This document shows, piece by piece, positions 55,512 through 64,000 of a stretch of DNA of 64,000 nt (position 1 is the stretch's first letter; the number at the start of each line of letters is the position of its first letter). The translations under genes and the position numbers were made by a program. The stretch is from an uncultured Lachnospiraceae bacterium (lineage in GTDB: Bacteria > Bacillota > Clostridia > Lachnospirales > Lachnospiraceae). Where the stretch lies: contig CAJUFN010000003.1 of assembly GCA_910585545.1 (NCBI GenBank), forward strand, positions 74,984 through 138,983, in the 5' to 3' direction. The notes beneath the pieces were generated by a model, which saw nothing but the letters and a program-made list of their open reading frames with translations, searched no databases and was not told where the DNA came from.

Positions 55512-58500
55512 CTATTCAATCAATCCTTTTATATCATTTAAAATCTTTTTCACAAATTCTATCGTATTTTCATCTCTTTCTTTTTTACTTTTTCCTTTTC
55601 TCTCGTAGAGAAAATACGGATTTGTCTCCACTTTGAATTGAAGATAGTTCTTATAGGAAGCTAATAGAGCCGGTATTTTTGCCGGGCTCACTTTCGCCCT
55701 TTCATACATCGTAAATTTAAACGTCTCTCCTTTTTGTTCTACCGCCGTCACATAAGCACTATGCGCAAGCGCTTTCAGATGAGCAATATTCAAAAGCTGC
55801 TGTACCTTCCTTGGAATATCGCCATAACGGTCGATGAGTTCCTCGATCATATCATCCATCTCTTCTTCGCTTTCGATACCCGCTATCCTCTTATAAACAT
55901 CCAGCTTCTGATATTCATTCGGTATATAAGAAGATGGAATATAAGCATCTACATTCAAATCTACCGTTGTCGTATAGCTCTCCTCTTCCTTTTTCACTCC
56001 GTCCAATTCTTCCTTTAAATGTTTGACCGCTTCATTTAGCATCTTACAATATAAATCATATCCGACCGCTTCCATATGCCCATGCTGTTCTGCGCCCAAA
56101 AGATTCCCCGCACCTCTTATCTCAAGGTCACGCATAGCAATTTTAAATCCGGACCCTAGATCTGTAAATTCTCTGATCGCAGCAAGACGTTTCTCGGCAA
56201 TCTCTTTTAAAAGCTTATCCCTGCGATACAGCAAAAATGCATATGCCATCCTGTTCGAACGCCCCACGCGTCCCCGAAGCTGGTAAAGCTGTGAGAGTCC
56301 TAATCGATCCGCATCATGGATAATCATCGTATTTGCATTTGCAATATCCAATCCCGTCTCAATAATTGTCGTGGATACAAGCACATCAATCTCTTTATTA
56401 ATAAATGCCAGCATAATTTTCTCTAACTGATGCTCCTTCATCTGTCCATGCGCATAGGCAACGACTGCTTCCGGCACCAGTTTTTGAATTCTTGCGGTAA
56501 GTTCCTGTATATCTTCCACACGATTATATACATAATAGACCTGTCCGTCTCTTGCTGCTTCACGCTCGATTGCCTCTCTGACCAGCTCTTCGTTATATTC
56601 CATCACATAAGTCTGTATCGGCATGCGGTCCTGAGGAGCCTCTTCTAACACACTCATGTCACGAATCCCGATAAGGCTCATATGAAGAGTTCTCGGAATC
56701 GGTGTCGCTGTCAGCGTCATCACATCAATATTCTCTTTCAGCTTTTTAATCTTTTCTTTATGCTGTACGCCGAATCTTTGCTCCTCATCAATGATCAGAA
56801 GTCCCAAGTCCTTAAACTCTACATCCGAACTCAAGACCCTATGTGTTCCGATGATAATATCAACCAGACCCTTCTTTGCATCTGTAACTGTCTTTTTTTG
56901 CTGCGCCGGCGTCCGAAAACGGCACATCAAATCCACGCGGACCGGAAAATCTTTCATTCTCTGAACAAACGTATTGTAGTGCTGCTGTGCAAGGACCGTC
57001 GTAGGAACAAGATAGACCACCTGCTTGCTCTCCTGTACCGCTTTAAATGCCGCCCGGATAGCAATCTCCGTCTTCCCGAATCCGACATCCCCACAGATAA
57101 GCCGATCCATGATCTTCGTACTTTCCATGTCCTTCTTCACAGCCTCAATAGCAATCTCCTGGTCTTGTGTCTCCTCAAATGGAAACATTTCCTCAAATTC
57201 CTTCTGCCAGATGGTATCTTTTCCATACTGATATCCCTTTGCCTGCCCTCTTGCTGCATAAAGCTCTACCAGATCTTTGGCAATTTCCCGAACAGCTCCC
57301 TTAACTTTCGTCTTCGTCCTGTTCCACTCTTGTCCTCCAAGCCGGTTCAGCTTTGGCTTCTTTGCATCAGCACTTGCGTACTTTTGGATCAGATCCATCT
57401 GCGTTGCCAGAATATAAAGATTGCTTCCTCCCGCATAGGCAACCTTCATATAATCTTTCGTCACCTTATCGACTTCGATTTTCTCGATCCCCTGATAAAT
57501 ACCAAGCCCATGATTTTCATGTACTACATAATCTCCGACTTTTAGCTCTGTAAAACTATTTATCTTTTTTCCTTCATAGCTTTTTCGTTTCTTTTTCTTC
57601 TTTACACGCCCGAAAATGTCGGTCTCCGCGATGACAATGAATTTTAACATCGGGTATTCATAGCCATTGGCAACATGCCCGTAAGAGACCAGAATCTCTC
57701 CCGGCTCCACTTCTCGCTCCAAATCCTCACTGTAATAACTTTTCAGATTATAGTCCCTGAAATCCTCGGCAAGACGTTTTGCCCTCGTTCTTGACCCCGA
57801 CAATAAAACAACACGGTATTCATTTCGCATAAACCGTTTCAAATCTTTGATCAACATATCAAAACTGCTGTTATACGAATTTACGCTCTTGGCAAGTACA
57901 CTGTACATTGCTTGGATTTTCATTTCTTTCGCACGTACTTCTAAAGCCGAAAATGCCACTCCGGCATACCGCTCCATCTTTGCCGCAATCTCTTTTGGCG
58001 TATACAGCTTCGCCTCTGCCGTTGTCACTTCGTATCCGCTTTCCATACGATTCGCCTGTGCGGTCAGAAACTCCTTTTGCACCGCCTCTCCCTTTTCCAT
58101 AAGACGCATCGGTTCATCAAGAAACAATATACTTTCTTTTTCAGGAAAATAATCTAAAAATGTAACTCTTCCTTCCGTCTCTTCTACGAATTCCGTTGCC
58201 GGATAGACGACTGCCTCTTCAAGATTCTCGATCGAACGCTGACTTTCCAGATCAAACGTACGGATGGAATCCACCTCATCCCCCCAAAGCTCAATACGAA
58301 CCGGTACTTCCTCCGTCAATGGATAGACATCAATGATTCCTCCTCGAACCGCAAACTGTCCAATTCCTTCAATCTGCGCTTCTCTTTCGTAGCCAAGGCC
58401 GGATATCTTCTGTATCAGCTCCTCCATATCTACAGTATCTCCCAAGAGAATGCTGATACTTCTCTTCTTCACTTCCTCCAAAGGGAGCAATGAATCCATA

Positions 58501-58865
58501 AACCCATCAAAACTTGTAACAACTGTCGCCTGCTCTTCCTCCAGTAAAGCCTGCACTACCTCCATGCGCTCTTTCAAAAGCTCCTTGCTCCTTAGATCCG
58601 CCTGGTAAAACAGCAAATCTTTTGCCGGATAAAGATAGGTATGCTCATCTAAAAACTTGTATTCTTCATAGATTTGCTTTGCTTTTAACTCACCGGAACA
58701 AGCGATGATTTTATATCGAAAACCATCGCTAAGTGCATACATCATATGTGTTTTCTGAGAATCTACACATCCCGCAATCTGTAAAATCCCCGCCTGCTTT
58801 TGTAACTGTTTTCTGATGTCCAGAAGTTCTGCCAACCCTTCTAAAGGCTTTATAAGCGTCTGCAT
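55512..58865 (-). CDS. mfd: Transcription-repair coupling factor Mfd
   Basis: 1117 residues. It removes stalled RNA polymerase and recruits UvrA. UvrB-like N-terminus (to about 330), CarD-like RNA polymerase interaction domain (KVGDYVVHENHGLGIYQG near 475), then the helicase with GDVGFGKTEIAIRAAF, DEEQRFGV and QLRGRVGRS, and a C-terminal TRCF domain. It follows pth by 3 bp. Confidence 0.97.
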   Translation of the reverse strand: MQTLIKPLEGLAELLDIRKQLQKQAGILQIAGCVDSQKTHMMYALSDGFRYKIIACSGELKAKQIYEEYKFLDEHTYLYPAKDLLFYQADLRSKELLKERMEVVQALLEEEQATVVTSFDGFMDSLLPLEEVKKRSISILLGDTVDMEELIQKISGLGYEREAQIEGIGQFAVRGGIIDVYPLTEEVPVRIELWGDEVDSIRTFDLESQRSIENLEEAVVYPATEFVEETEGRVTFLDYFPEKESILFLDEPMRLMEKGEAVQKEFLTAQANRMESGYEVTTAEAKLYTPKEIAAKMERYAGVAFSALEVRAKEMKIQAMYSVLAKSVNSYNSSFDMLIKDLKRFMRNEYRVVLLSGSRTRAKRLAEDFRDYNLKSYYSEDLEREVEPGEILVSYGHVANGYEYPMLKFIVIAETDIFGRVKKKKKRKSYEGKKINSFTELKVGDYVVHENHGLGIYQGIEKIEVDKVTKDYMKVAYAGGSNLYILATQMDLIQKYASADAKKPKLNRLGGQEWNRTKTKVKGAVREIAKDLVELYAARGQAKGYQYGKDTIWQKEFEEMFPFEETQDQEIAIEAVKKDMESTKIMDRLICGDVGFGKTEIAIRAAFKAVQESKQVVYLVPTTVLAQQHYNTFVQRMKDFPVRVDLMCRFRTPAQQKKTVTDAKKGLVDIIIGTHRVLSSDVEFKDLGLLIIDEEQRFGVQHKEKIKKLKENIDVMTLTATPIPRTLHMSLIGIRDMSVLEEAPQDRMPIQTYVMEYNEELVREAIEREAARDGQVYYVYNRVEDIQELTARIQKLVPEAVVAYAHGQMKEHQLEKIMLAFINKEIDVLVSTTIIETGLDIANANTMIIHDADRLGLSQLYQLRGRVGRSNRMAYAFLLYRRDKLLKEIAEKRLAAIREFTDLGSGFKIAMRDLEIRGAGNLLGAEQHGHMEAVGYDLYCKMLNEAVKHLKEELDGVKKEEESYTTTVDLNVDAYIPSSYIPNEYQKLDVYKRIAGIESEEEMDDMIEELIDRYGDIPRKVQQLLNIAHLKALAHSAYVTAVEQKGETFKFTMYERAKVSPAKIPALLASYKNYLQFKVETNPYFLYERKGKSKKERDENTIEFVKKILNDIKGLIE

Positions 58866-58868
58866 CTG

Positions 58869-59453
58869 TCAGTTCTCCTTTCCAGCTACCTTTGTATTAA
58901 ACGCATTCATCGCGCCGTCAACGTCACCTTGTACGATCCTTGCCGCTGCCATGACCGCTTTGTCATATCCTTCTTCCATCTGCACCCTCTCGGTCTTTGA
59001 GAAATGTCCCAGAACATAATCCGCCAGATCATATCCTTTTGGTTTTTCTCCTACCCCTACTTTGATTCTTGGAAATACATTGCTCCCCAAATGTGCGATA
59101 ATATTTTTAATTCCATTGTGGCCGCCTGCACTTCCCTTCTTACGGATACGAAGCTGTCCTACATCAAGACTGATATCATCATAGATGACAAGCAGCTCTT
59201 CGTCCGGATCCAGTTTATAAAATTCAACTGCACTTCTTATACTTTCTCCGCTTAAATTCATAAATGTCTGCGGTTTCAAAAGAAGTACTTTCTGACCTTC
59301 GATTACCCCCTTGCCGCAATATGCGCGGTGTTTTTTGATATCCATGGCAATCCCATATTTATCCGCTATCTTATCTATGACGTCAAATCCTACATTATGT
59401 CTTGTTTTTTCATATTCCTTTGATGGATTTCCAAGTCCAGCTATTATAAACAT
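58869..59453 (-). CDS. pth: Peptidyl-tRNA hydrolase
   Basis: 194 residues. Releases tRNA from peptidyl-tRNA drop-offs. FIIAGLGNPSKEYEKTRHNVGFDV with the catalytic His20, LLKPQTFMNLSG, YDDISLDVGQLRIRKKGSAGGHNG are all present. Operon with mfd, as in most Firmicutes. Confidence 0.97.
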   Translation of the reverse strand: MFIIAGLGNPSKEYEKTRHNVGFDVIDKIADKYGIAMDIKKHRAYCGKGVIEGQKVLLLKPQTFMNLSGESIRSAVEFYKLDPDEELLVIYDDISLDVGQLRIRKKGSAGGHNGIKNIIAHLGSNVFPRIKVGVGEKPKGYDLADYVLGHFSKTERVQMEEGYDKAVMAAARIVQGDVDGAMNAFNTKVAGKEN

Positions 59454-59617
59454 CTTTTTTCACCCCATTCTTTCTCTATTCTACTAAAGACCTTTCTATT
59501 TGTCACGCAGTATTTCCCTTTCCGGTTCTTCCCTCTCTTATGCATATTTTTCCATTTTCATTCATACACTATATTAAAAGCAAAAATTTATTTTTATCAT
59601 AATCAGGAGGGTTTTTC

Positions 59618-60055
59618 ATGAGTTCCAAAACGAAAATTGTCGTTCTTCATATGAAAGAAATCATCTACACCGTATTATTTGTTATCCTGGGAATTCTTCT
59701 CCTTATACTGCTTGCAGTCATGTTCTTCCCAAAAGATAAAGAGACATCCACCGGCACGGCAAACTATACGCCTGGCGTCTATACCTCCTCCGTTACCTTA
59801 AATAACATGGAACTTTTGCTTGAGGTAACCGTAGATGAATCACATATCAATTCCATCCGCTGTTCCAATCTTGATGAGACCGTTACCACCATGTATCCGC
59901 TCTTTTTACCGGCGGTCGAAGACATCGCCGATCAAGTTTGTGAAACACAGTCGCTGGAAAACATCTCCTATGCCGAGGAAAATACTTACACATCGCAAGT
60001 CATCTTAAATGCCATCGACGATGCACTGCAAAAAGCAAAAGTGGACGGGGAATAA
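59618..60055 (+). CDS. Membrane-anchored protein, possible degenerate FMN-binding domain
   Basis: 145 residues. A single membrane helix (about 13-36) is followed by an outside domain (50-142). The pattern YTPGVYTSSVTLNNMELLLE, TVDESHINSI, LDETVTTMYPLFLPAVEDI and NTYTSQVILNAIDDALQKA follows the FMN_bind layout, but the flavin-attachment motif (SGAT) is replaced by AEENTYTS. It may have lost covalent flavin. GGAGGG precedes the ATG. Single gene, with a terminator. Confidence 0.6.
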   Translation: MSSKTKIVVLHMKEIIYTVLFVILGILLLILLAVMFFPKDKETSTGTANYTPGVYTSSVTLNNMELLLEVTVDESHINSIRCSNLDETVTTMYPLFLPAVEDIADQVCETQSLENISYAEENTYTSQVILNAIDDALQKAKVDGE

Positions 60056-60075
60056 TCCTCCGTCCATTTCCTCTT
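60042..60075 (+). terminator. Terminator after the FMN_bind-like gene
   Basis: TGGACGG (60042-60048) pairs with CCGTCCA (60060-60066), followed by TTTCCTCTTT. The stem includes the stop codon region. Confidence 0.65.
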
Positions 60076-60101
60076 TTCCAGAATCAATCGTCACTTAAGA
60101 C

Positions 60102-60365
60102 TTATCCTTCCACGATCAGATACTGTCCGCTTGAAAGCGGAAATACTTCTGAAGCTTCTTCTAATTCGTCATAAGACATTCCATCCACATCCGCTCCATT
60201 TTCTTCAAAGTATTCCTTTACTTCCTGGATTGAATCCACAACAACTGCCATGCAGTCTTCCAGAAAGGCTTCTGCCTCCTCCAACGTCTCTGCGACTGGC
60301 TCGTCAAACAGCTGCGACTGTTTTTGTAAAAATGTCTTTATGCACTCCTCATCATATTCATACAT
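60102..60365 (-). CDS. Small acidic protein of unknown function
   Basis: 87 residues from the ATG at 60365, which has GGGAGG at 9 bp; an ATG three codons earlier directly abuts the ribosome site. The chain is very acidic (more than twenty Glu and Asp) and helical (ETLEEAEAFLEDCMAVVVDSI ends in a short hydrophobic stretch). No known motif. It lies 25 bp after the HAD phosphatase gene in the same direction. Confidence 0.75.
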   Translation of the reverse strand: MYEYDEECIKTFLQKQSQLFDEPVAETLEEAEAFLEDCMAVVVDSIQEVKEYFEENGADVDGMSYDELEEASEVFPLSSGQYLIVEG

Positions 60366-60390
60366 GTTTTCCATCCTCCCTTATGTAATA

Positions 60391-61041
60391 TTATATCCAT
60401 TTCTTTAATTCTTCCGGACAATCCACCATATCTTTTGCTCCGGCGCGTCCTAACATCTCTCTTGTGCGAAATCCCCATGTCACGCCAATGGTTTTCGCTC
60501 CGGCGGCCTCTCCTGTAAGGATGTCTACTTCCGAATCTCCTACATAGAGACATTCTTCCGGTAAAACCTCAAGTTGTTCTAAAATATAAAGAACCCCTGC
60601 CGGATCCGGTTTTCGCTTGATTTTGTCACATTGCCCCTGAACATGGGAAAATATCTCTTCTCCAAAAAAAGTTCTCACGACCTTTATCGTCTGTCCATGC
60701 GGCTTATTGGAAAGAACCGCAAGCTTAAGTCCTGCTTCTTTCATATACGCTAACAATTCAGGAATCCCTTCATACGGCTTCACTTTATAGGTACAGTTTA
60801 TGCCAAAAATCCGCTTATATACCTCCTCGGCCTCTTCTATTTTCGTAAGCTTAACATCTCCGGCGGCCTCGAGCGCTTTTTCTAACAGTACCTTAGCTCC
60901 ATTGCCCACAAATTGCCTGCATTGATCTGCTGTAATACAAGGAAGTTTTAGCTCTTTTAATGTTGCATTGACGGAGTATATTAATGACTCCAACGTGTCT
61001 GTCAATGTTCCGTCCAAATCAAATATACAAGCTTTATACAT
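60391..61041 (-). CDS. HAD-superfamily phosphatase (phosphoglycolate phosphatase-like)
   Basis: 216 residues. Nucleophile motif FDLDGTLTDT, motif II VLSNK, motif III lysine (KRKPDP) and motif IV YVGDSEVDI mark subfamily IA with the alpha-helical cap (20-85). It resembles Gph/PpaX; its actual substrate may be phosphoglycolate, pyrophosphate or a sugar phosphate. Confidence 0.92.
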   Translation of the reverse strand: MYKACIFDLDGTLTDTLESLIYSVNATLKELKLPCITADQCRQFVGNGAKVLLEKALEAAGDVKLTKIEEAEEVYKRIFGINCTYKVKPYEGIPELLAYMKEAGLKLAVLSNKPHGQTIKVVRTFFGEEIFSHVQGQCDKIKRKPDPAGVLYILEQLEVLPEECLYVGDSEVDILTGEAAGAKTIGVTWGFRTREMLGRAGAKDMVDCPEELKKWI

Positions 61042-61118
61042 TCTGTTTCACCCCTTTGTATCAATATCATATTATGAACCTTGCCAAATTTCAACTACTA
61101 TCTTACGTTTGTTCAACA

Positions 61119-61142
61119 AAAAAGGAGCTCCCGCCCCTTTTT
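61119..61142 (-). terminator. Terminator of sigG
   Basis: AAAAAGG and GC (61119-61128) pair with GC and CCTTTTT (61133-61142). The stem overlaps the sigG stop codon, and T runs follow on the minus strand. Confidence 0.7.
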
Positions 61143-61924
61143 CATCGCTCTTTGAGATATTGCCTCATCATCGCAAGTGCATTCTTTTCCAGCCTGCTTA
61201 CCTGAGCCTGTGAGATATTGACTTCCTGTGCTACTTCCATCTGTGTCTTCCCCTCAAAAAACCGAAGATTGATAATATAACGTTCCCTCTCCCCAAGCCT
61301 CTTCATTGCCGCCTCCAAAGAAAGGCTCTCAATCCATTTTTCTTCTTTATTATTCTTATCGCTGATCTGATCCATCACATACAGTGCATCGCCGCCGTCA
61401 CTGTAAACCGGTTCATACAAACTTACCGGCGTCTGTATTGCATCCAAAGCGAACACGATATCCTCTTTGGAAATTCCGATTTCCTCCGCGATTTCCTGCA
61501 CTGTCGGCTCCTTCAAATGTGTTTTCACATAATGTTCTTTTGCATAAATTGCCTTATACGCAGTATCCCGCAGGGAGCGGCTTACGCGTATAGAATTATT
61601 ATCCCGCATATAACGTTTGATCTCTCCAATAATCATGGGAACTGCATAAGTCGAAAACTTCACCATCATGTCCGGATTAAAATTATTGACCGCTTTGATA
61701 AGACCTATACAGCCAATCTGAAACAGATCATCTGCATTTTCATTACTGTTCGAAAAACGCTTGATCACACTTAATACTAGCCTTAAATTCCCCTTAATAT
61801 AAGTTTCTTTCGCCTCTTCATCCCCTTCCTTGATCCTTCTAAACAACTCCTCTTTTTCCTTTTCCTTAAGAAGTGGTAATTTAGATGTATCCACTCCGCA
61901 TATTTCTACTTTATTCAACGCCAT
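61142..61924 (-). CDS. sigG: Sporulation sigma factor SigG
   Basis: 260 residues. Its N-terminus MALNKVEICGVDTSKLPLL is the hallmark of sigma-G. Region 2 (DDLFQIGCIGLIKAVNNFNP, FSTYAVPMIIGEIKRYMRDN), region 3 and region 4 (LGERERYIINLRFFEGKTQ) are complete. It directs late forespore genes. GGGAGG lies 9 bp before the ATG at 61924. It is not next to spoIIG here; the neighbour upstream is an LCP gene. Confidence 0.96.
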   Translation of the reverse strand: MALNKVEICGVDTSKLPLLKEKEKEELFRRIKEGDEEAKETYIKGNLRLVLSVIKRFSNSNENADDLFQIGCIGLIKAVNNFNPDMMVKFSTYAVPMIIGEIKRYMRDNNSIRVSRSLRDTAYKAIYAKEHYVKTHLKEPTVQEIAEEIGISKEDIVFALDAIQTPVSLYEPVYSDGGDALYVMDQISDKNNKEEKWIESLSLEAAMKRLGERERYIINLRFFEGKTQMEVAQEVNISQAQVSRLEKNALAMMRQYLKER

Positions 61925-62012
61925 TGCTGTCATCCTCCCAGAAATATTTCTAGTAGGATTTTTTGCATTTCCATGTTCATCTATTCAACCGCAGAAAAAA
62001 TATAAAAATTAA

Positions 62013-62040
62013 TAGACCTTGACAATCCCGTCAAGGTCTA
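62013..62040 (-). terminator. Terminator of the LCP gene
   Basis: TAGACCTTGAC (62013-62023) pairs perfectly with GTCAAGGTCTA (62030-62040), followed on the minus strand by TTAATTTTTATATTTTTT. Confidence 0.9.
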
Positions 62041-62075
62041 TGTTCCGCATGGATATATATTTTATTTTTTATTAT

Positions 62076-63482
62076 CTATTCCAGTTTTTCTCCTGCCTCT
62101 ACCGCATTGATCATACTTTCGATATTCGCAATCGATTCCATGTCCGGAATTGTTACATAAAGAGAATTTCCGCTATATGAATAGCAATATGCGCGGTCAC
62201 CGGTACCCGTTGCTGCTACCGAATGGATATTCCATCCCTTGAGCGTCGTCAACTGATTCTTTACGAGACTTTGCATTTGCTTTTCCGTCATGTTTGTCTC
62301 TGCGCTTTCACTGACTTTATCTAACAGCTTCGGAGCACGCACCAAAATCATCGGCGACATTACTTTCTTGATCATCGCCTCGATCACCGCCTGCTGATGC
62401 TTTCCACGCTGATTATCCCCATCCGGAAGATTATGTCTCTCACGGCAAAATGCAAGCGCTTGTTTCCCGTTGAAATGATTCATGCCTTCCTTCACATCCA
62501 TCACACATTCCGAGTCTTCACTCGTTGTAAATGCCATATCAGATTTTACATCAATACCGCCAAGAACATCTACCATTTCTATCAAAGAAGTAAAATTCAC
62601 ACGCACATAGAACGGTACTTCCATCTCATACAACGCTCCTAAGGTTGCCATAGAACGGTCGATCCCGTAGATACCTGCATGGGTCAGTTTATCCTTTTCC
62701 CCATTGGTCACACCCGGAATCTCCACATAATAATCTCTCGGGGTCGTCGTCAGAAGTACCTCATGCGTATTCGGATTCACCGTAGCTATGATATTCACAT
62801 CGCTTCGGCTCTCCTGCGTAATCTCTCCATACACATCAATACCGCTGATATAAATGCTAAATGGCTCTTTCGCAGTATTAATGCCGCTGACATCGGCAAG
62901 ATTCTGACCCTCTACGCTGATTTTATCCAAAGCTGCCTTCGTAATAATACTGTAATAACAGCCCCCTGCCGCAAGCAGTATCATACCGCAGGCAAGAACC
63001 CTTCCGGCTCCTGCTTTTTTCTTCTTGTTCTGCATCCGGTAGGCCGCCATCACAAGGAGTATCCATAAAAGAGCTAAGATCGCAATATAATGCAGCGGAA
63101 TCATTCCCAAATACAAAAATGCTGCTAAAAGGCAACCTCCGGCTGCCATCTGCACCTTCGCAAGTCCGCCTCCCTTTGGCTTTGCAGGAGCCTCTTTTTT
63201 CTGCTGCGAAGAATTCCTCCTCTGCCCTTGCCTAGGCCGCCGATTCTGATTCTGATATCTCCGGTCCAAATCCTCCGCACTGCGTCTTCTTCTAACCGGC
63301 ATCTCTTCCTCTATTTCTATATCATCTATTTCTATATCATCATAATCATCCATACCATATTCTATTTCATATGGATCATAATCTCTCATTCTTGCATGAT
63401 TCTTCTGTCTTTCCAGCTGTCTTTTTTTCCTTCTTTTTAATTCCTCGTACTCTTCCCTTTCACGTCTTCCTGGTCTGGCCAT
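62076..63482 (-). CDS. LytR-CpsA-Psr (LCP) family wall polymer ligase
   Basis: 468 residues. A long charged cytosolic N-terminus (1-110, many Arg and Lys) precedes two to three membrane helices (about 110-185). The LCP domain follows: DVNIIATVNPNTHEVLLTTTPRD, GIYGIDRSMATLGALYEM, FTSLIEMVDVLGGIDV and AFCRERHNLPDGDNQRGKHQQ with the arginines that bind the polyprenyl phosphate. It attaches secondary wall polymers to peptidoglycan. ATG has AAAGGAG. Confidence 0.94.
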   Translation of the reverse strand: MARPGRREREEYEELKRRKKRQLERQKNHARMRDYDPYEIEYGMDDYDDIEIDDIEIEEEMPVRRRRSAEDLDRRYQNQNRRPRQGQRRNSSQQKKEAPAKPKGGGLAKVQMAAGGCLLAAFLYLGMIPLHYIAILALLWILLVMAAYRMQNKKKKAGAGRVLACGMILLAAGGCYYSIITKAALDKISVEGQNLADVSGINTAKEPFSIYISGIDVYGEITQESRSDVNIIATVNPNTHEVLLTTTPRDYYVEIPGVTNGEKDKLTHAGIYGIDRSMATLGALYEMEVPFYVRVNFTSLIEMVDVLGGIDVKSDMAFTTSEDSECVMDVKEGMNHFNGKQALAFCRERHNLPDGDNQRGKHQQAVIEAMIKKVMSPMILVRAPKLLDKVSESAETNMTEKQMQSLVKNQLTTLKGWNIHSVAATGTGDRAYCYSYSGNSLYVTIPDMESIANIESMINAVEAGEKLE

Positions 63483-63529
63483 CGTTTTCTCCTTTGTTAA
63501 ATATTATTCTCCCCAAATTCTCAAACCTA

Positions 63530-64000
63530 TCAGCGATCCCACTTATCCGCCAGATTATGAATCTGATTCTCGAACTTTGCAAGATCTTTGTTGGCAAGCC
63601 CTTCATTCTTCATTACAACCTCAAGCAAACGTCTTGCTGCGATCACTACACGATCAAATGCATTACGTGCCCTCGCTGTTGACGGTTTTTCCGGCGCCTT
63701 TTTCTGTTTTTTGATTCCTTCACTTAGAATCATATTTGTCGCCAGATCTACGCATCCTCCGGAATATGGCGCAAATGCAGGTATCCCAAATGTTTTTGTT
63801 ACCGTATCTGCAAACTCTTCCGTCACCGTATCCTCTCCATGTACTACAAATACGTGCTCCGGCTTCTTTTCAAAACCGTCCAGCCATGCAAGCAGGCCAT
63901 TCCTGTCCGCATGTCCGCTAATCCCTCTCAGACTTTCAATCCTTGCTGCTACTTCAATCATCTCGCCAAATAACTTCACACTCGCAGCGCCATCAAGAAG
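63530..64000 (-). CDS. MBL/beta-CASP RNase, C-terminal part
   Basis: The window shows the last 156 residues; the gene continues past base 64000. The motif KLFGEMIEVAARIESLRGISGHADRN contains the beta-CASP motif B histidine (SGHAD), and HVFVVHGE supplies motif C. The end has a Lys-rich linker and a helical tail. It resembles YSH1-like metallo-RNases (KH-less). The apparent start at 63979 is an in-frame GTG inside the domain. Confidence 0.85.
   Translation of the reverse strand, partial: LLDGAASVKLFGEMIEVAARIESLRGISGHADRNGLLAWLDGFEKKPEHVFVVHGEDTVTEEFADTVTKTFGIPAFAPYSGGCVDLATNMILSEGIKKQKKAPEKPSTARARNAFDRVVIAARRLLEVVMKNEGLANKDLAKFENQIHNLADKWDR

Noticed and set aside
56682..57545. Long open frame (287 codons) on the plus strand
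   Set aside because: It lies wholly inside mfd on the opposite strand, has no ribosome site and translates to low-complexity basic and hydrophobic sequence.
1..64000. CRISPR array, prophage, or rRNA operon
   Set aside because: No regularly spaced repeats, phage structural genes or rRNA sequence were seen anywhere in the window.

Overview
The window reads as chromosome from a spore-forming, Gram-positive anaerobe of the Lachnospiraceae or a close Clostridia relative. Evidence: a SpoVT regulator and sporulation sigma-G, the SCIFF peptide with its radical SAM maturase (a Clostridia hallmark), HemZ, a fused SecDF, a 3H-type NiaR repressor, strong GGAGG ribosome sites and moderately low GC. I do not name a genus.

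Layout. 1-24.7 kb is conserved core, nearly all on the minus strand: tandem tRNA-Gly genes, a LUD protein, then (in transcription order from the right) niaR-sbcD-sbcC, a MoxR/DUF58/DUF4129 operon, spoVT, a TIGR04086 membrane protein, scfA-scfB (SCIFF), secDF, recJ, apt, relA/spoT, an MBL hydrolase, hemZ, hisS and aspS. 24.8-50.4 kb is accessory: yqeY, a DUF4143 ATPase, a 1520-residue wall-anchored beta-helix protein divergent from a SurA-like membrane protein, hicAB, a complete birA-bioY-bioB-bioD-bioA operon behind a clear BirA operator, an Rpn-type nuclease, a second beta-helix locus (two tandem paralogues, a divergent AraC regulator, a miniature transposable element and a second SurA-like protein), a small alarmone synthetase, a PTS-type membrane protein and a small orphan. 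50.5-64 kb returns to core: Na/Pi transporter, nagB-nagA, a PrsA-like foldase, mfd, pth, a HAD phosphatase, sigG, an LCP protein and the end of a beta-CASP nuclease.

The most interesting system is the pair of beta-helix loci. Three large secreted right-handed beta-helix proteins share an Asp-x4-Asp-x-Asp cluster followed by YQYNYSH, and each locus carries one membrane-tethered SurA-like protein, the two being homologous. This recalls the GH136 lacto-N-biosidase LnbX and its dedicated chaperone LnbY. With nagBA nearby it suggests host or mucin glycan use; the substrate is not established. The second locus has a perfect 16-bp operator placed once before each of its two divergent promoters.

Other notable elements are a 174-bp element with 16-bp terminal repeats and an 8-bp target duplication (IS66-like ends), and a dispersed palindrome (three copies) whose outer arms change in a pairing-preserving way.
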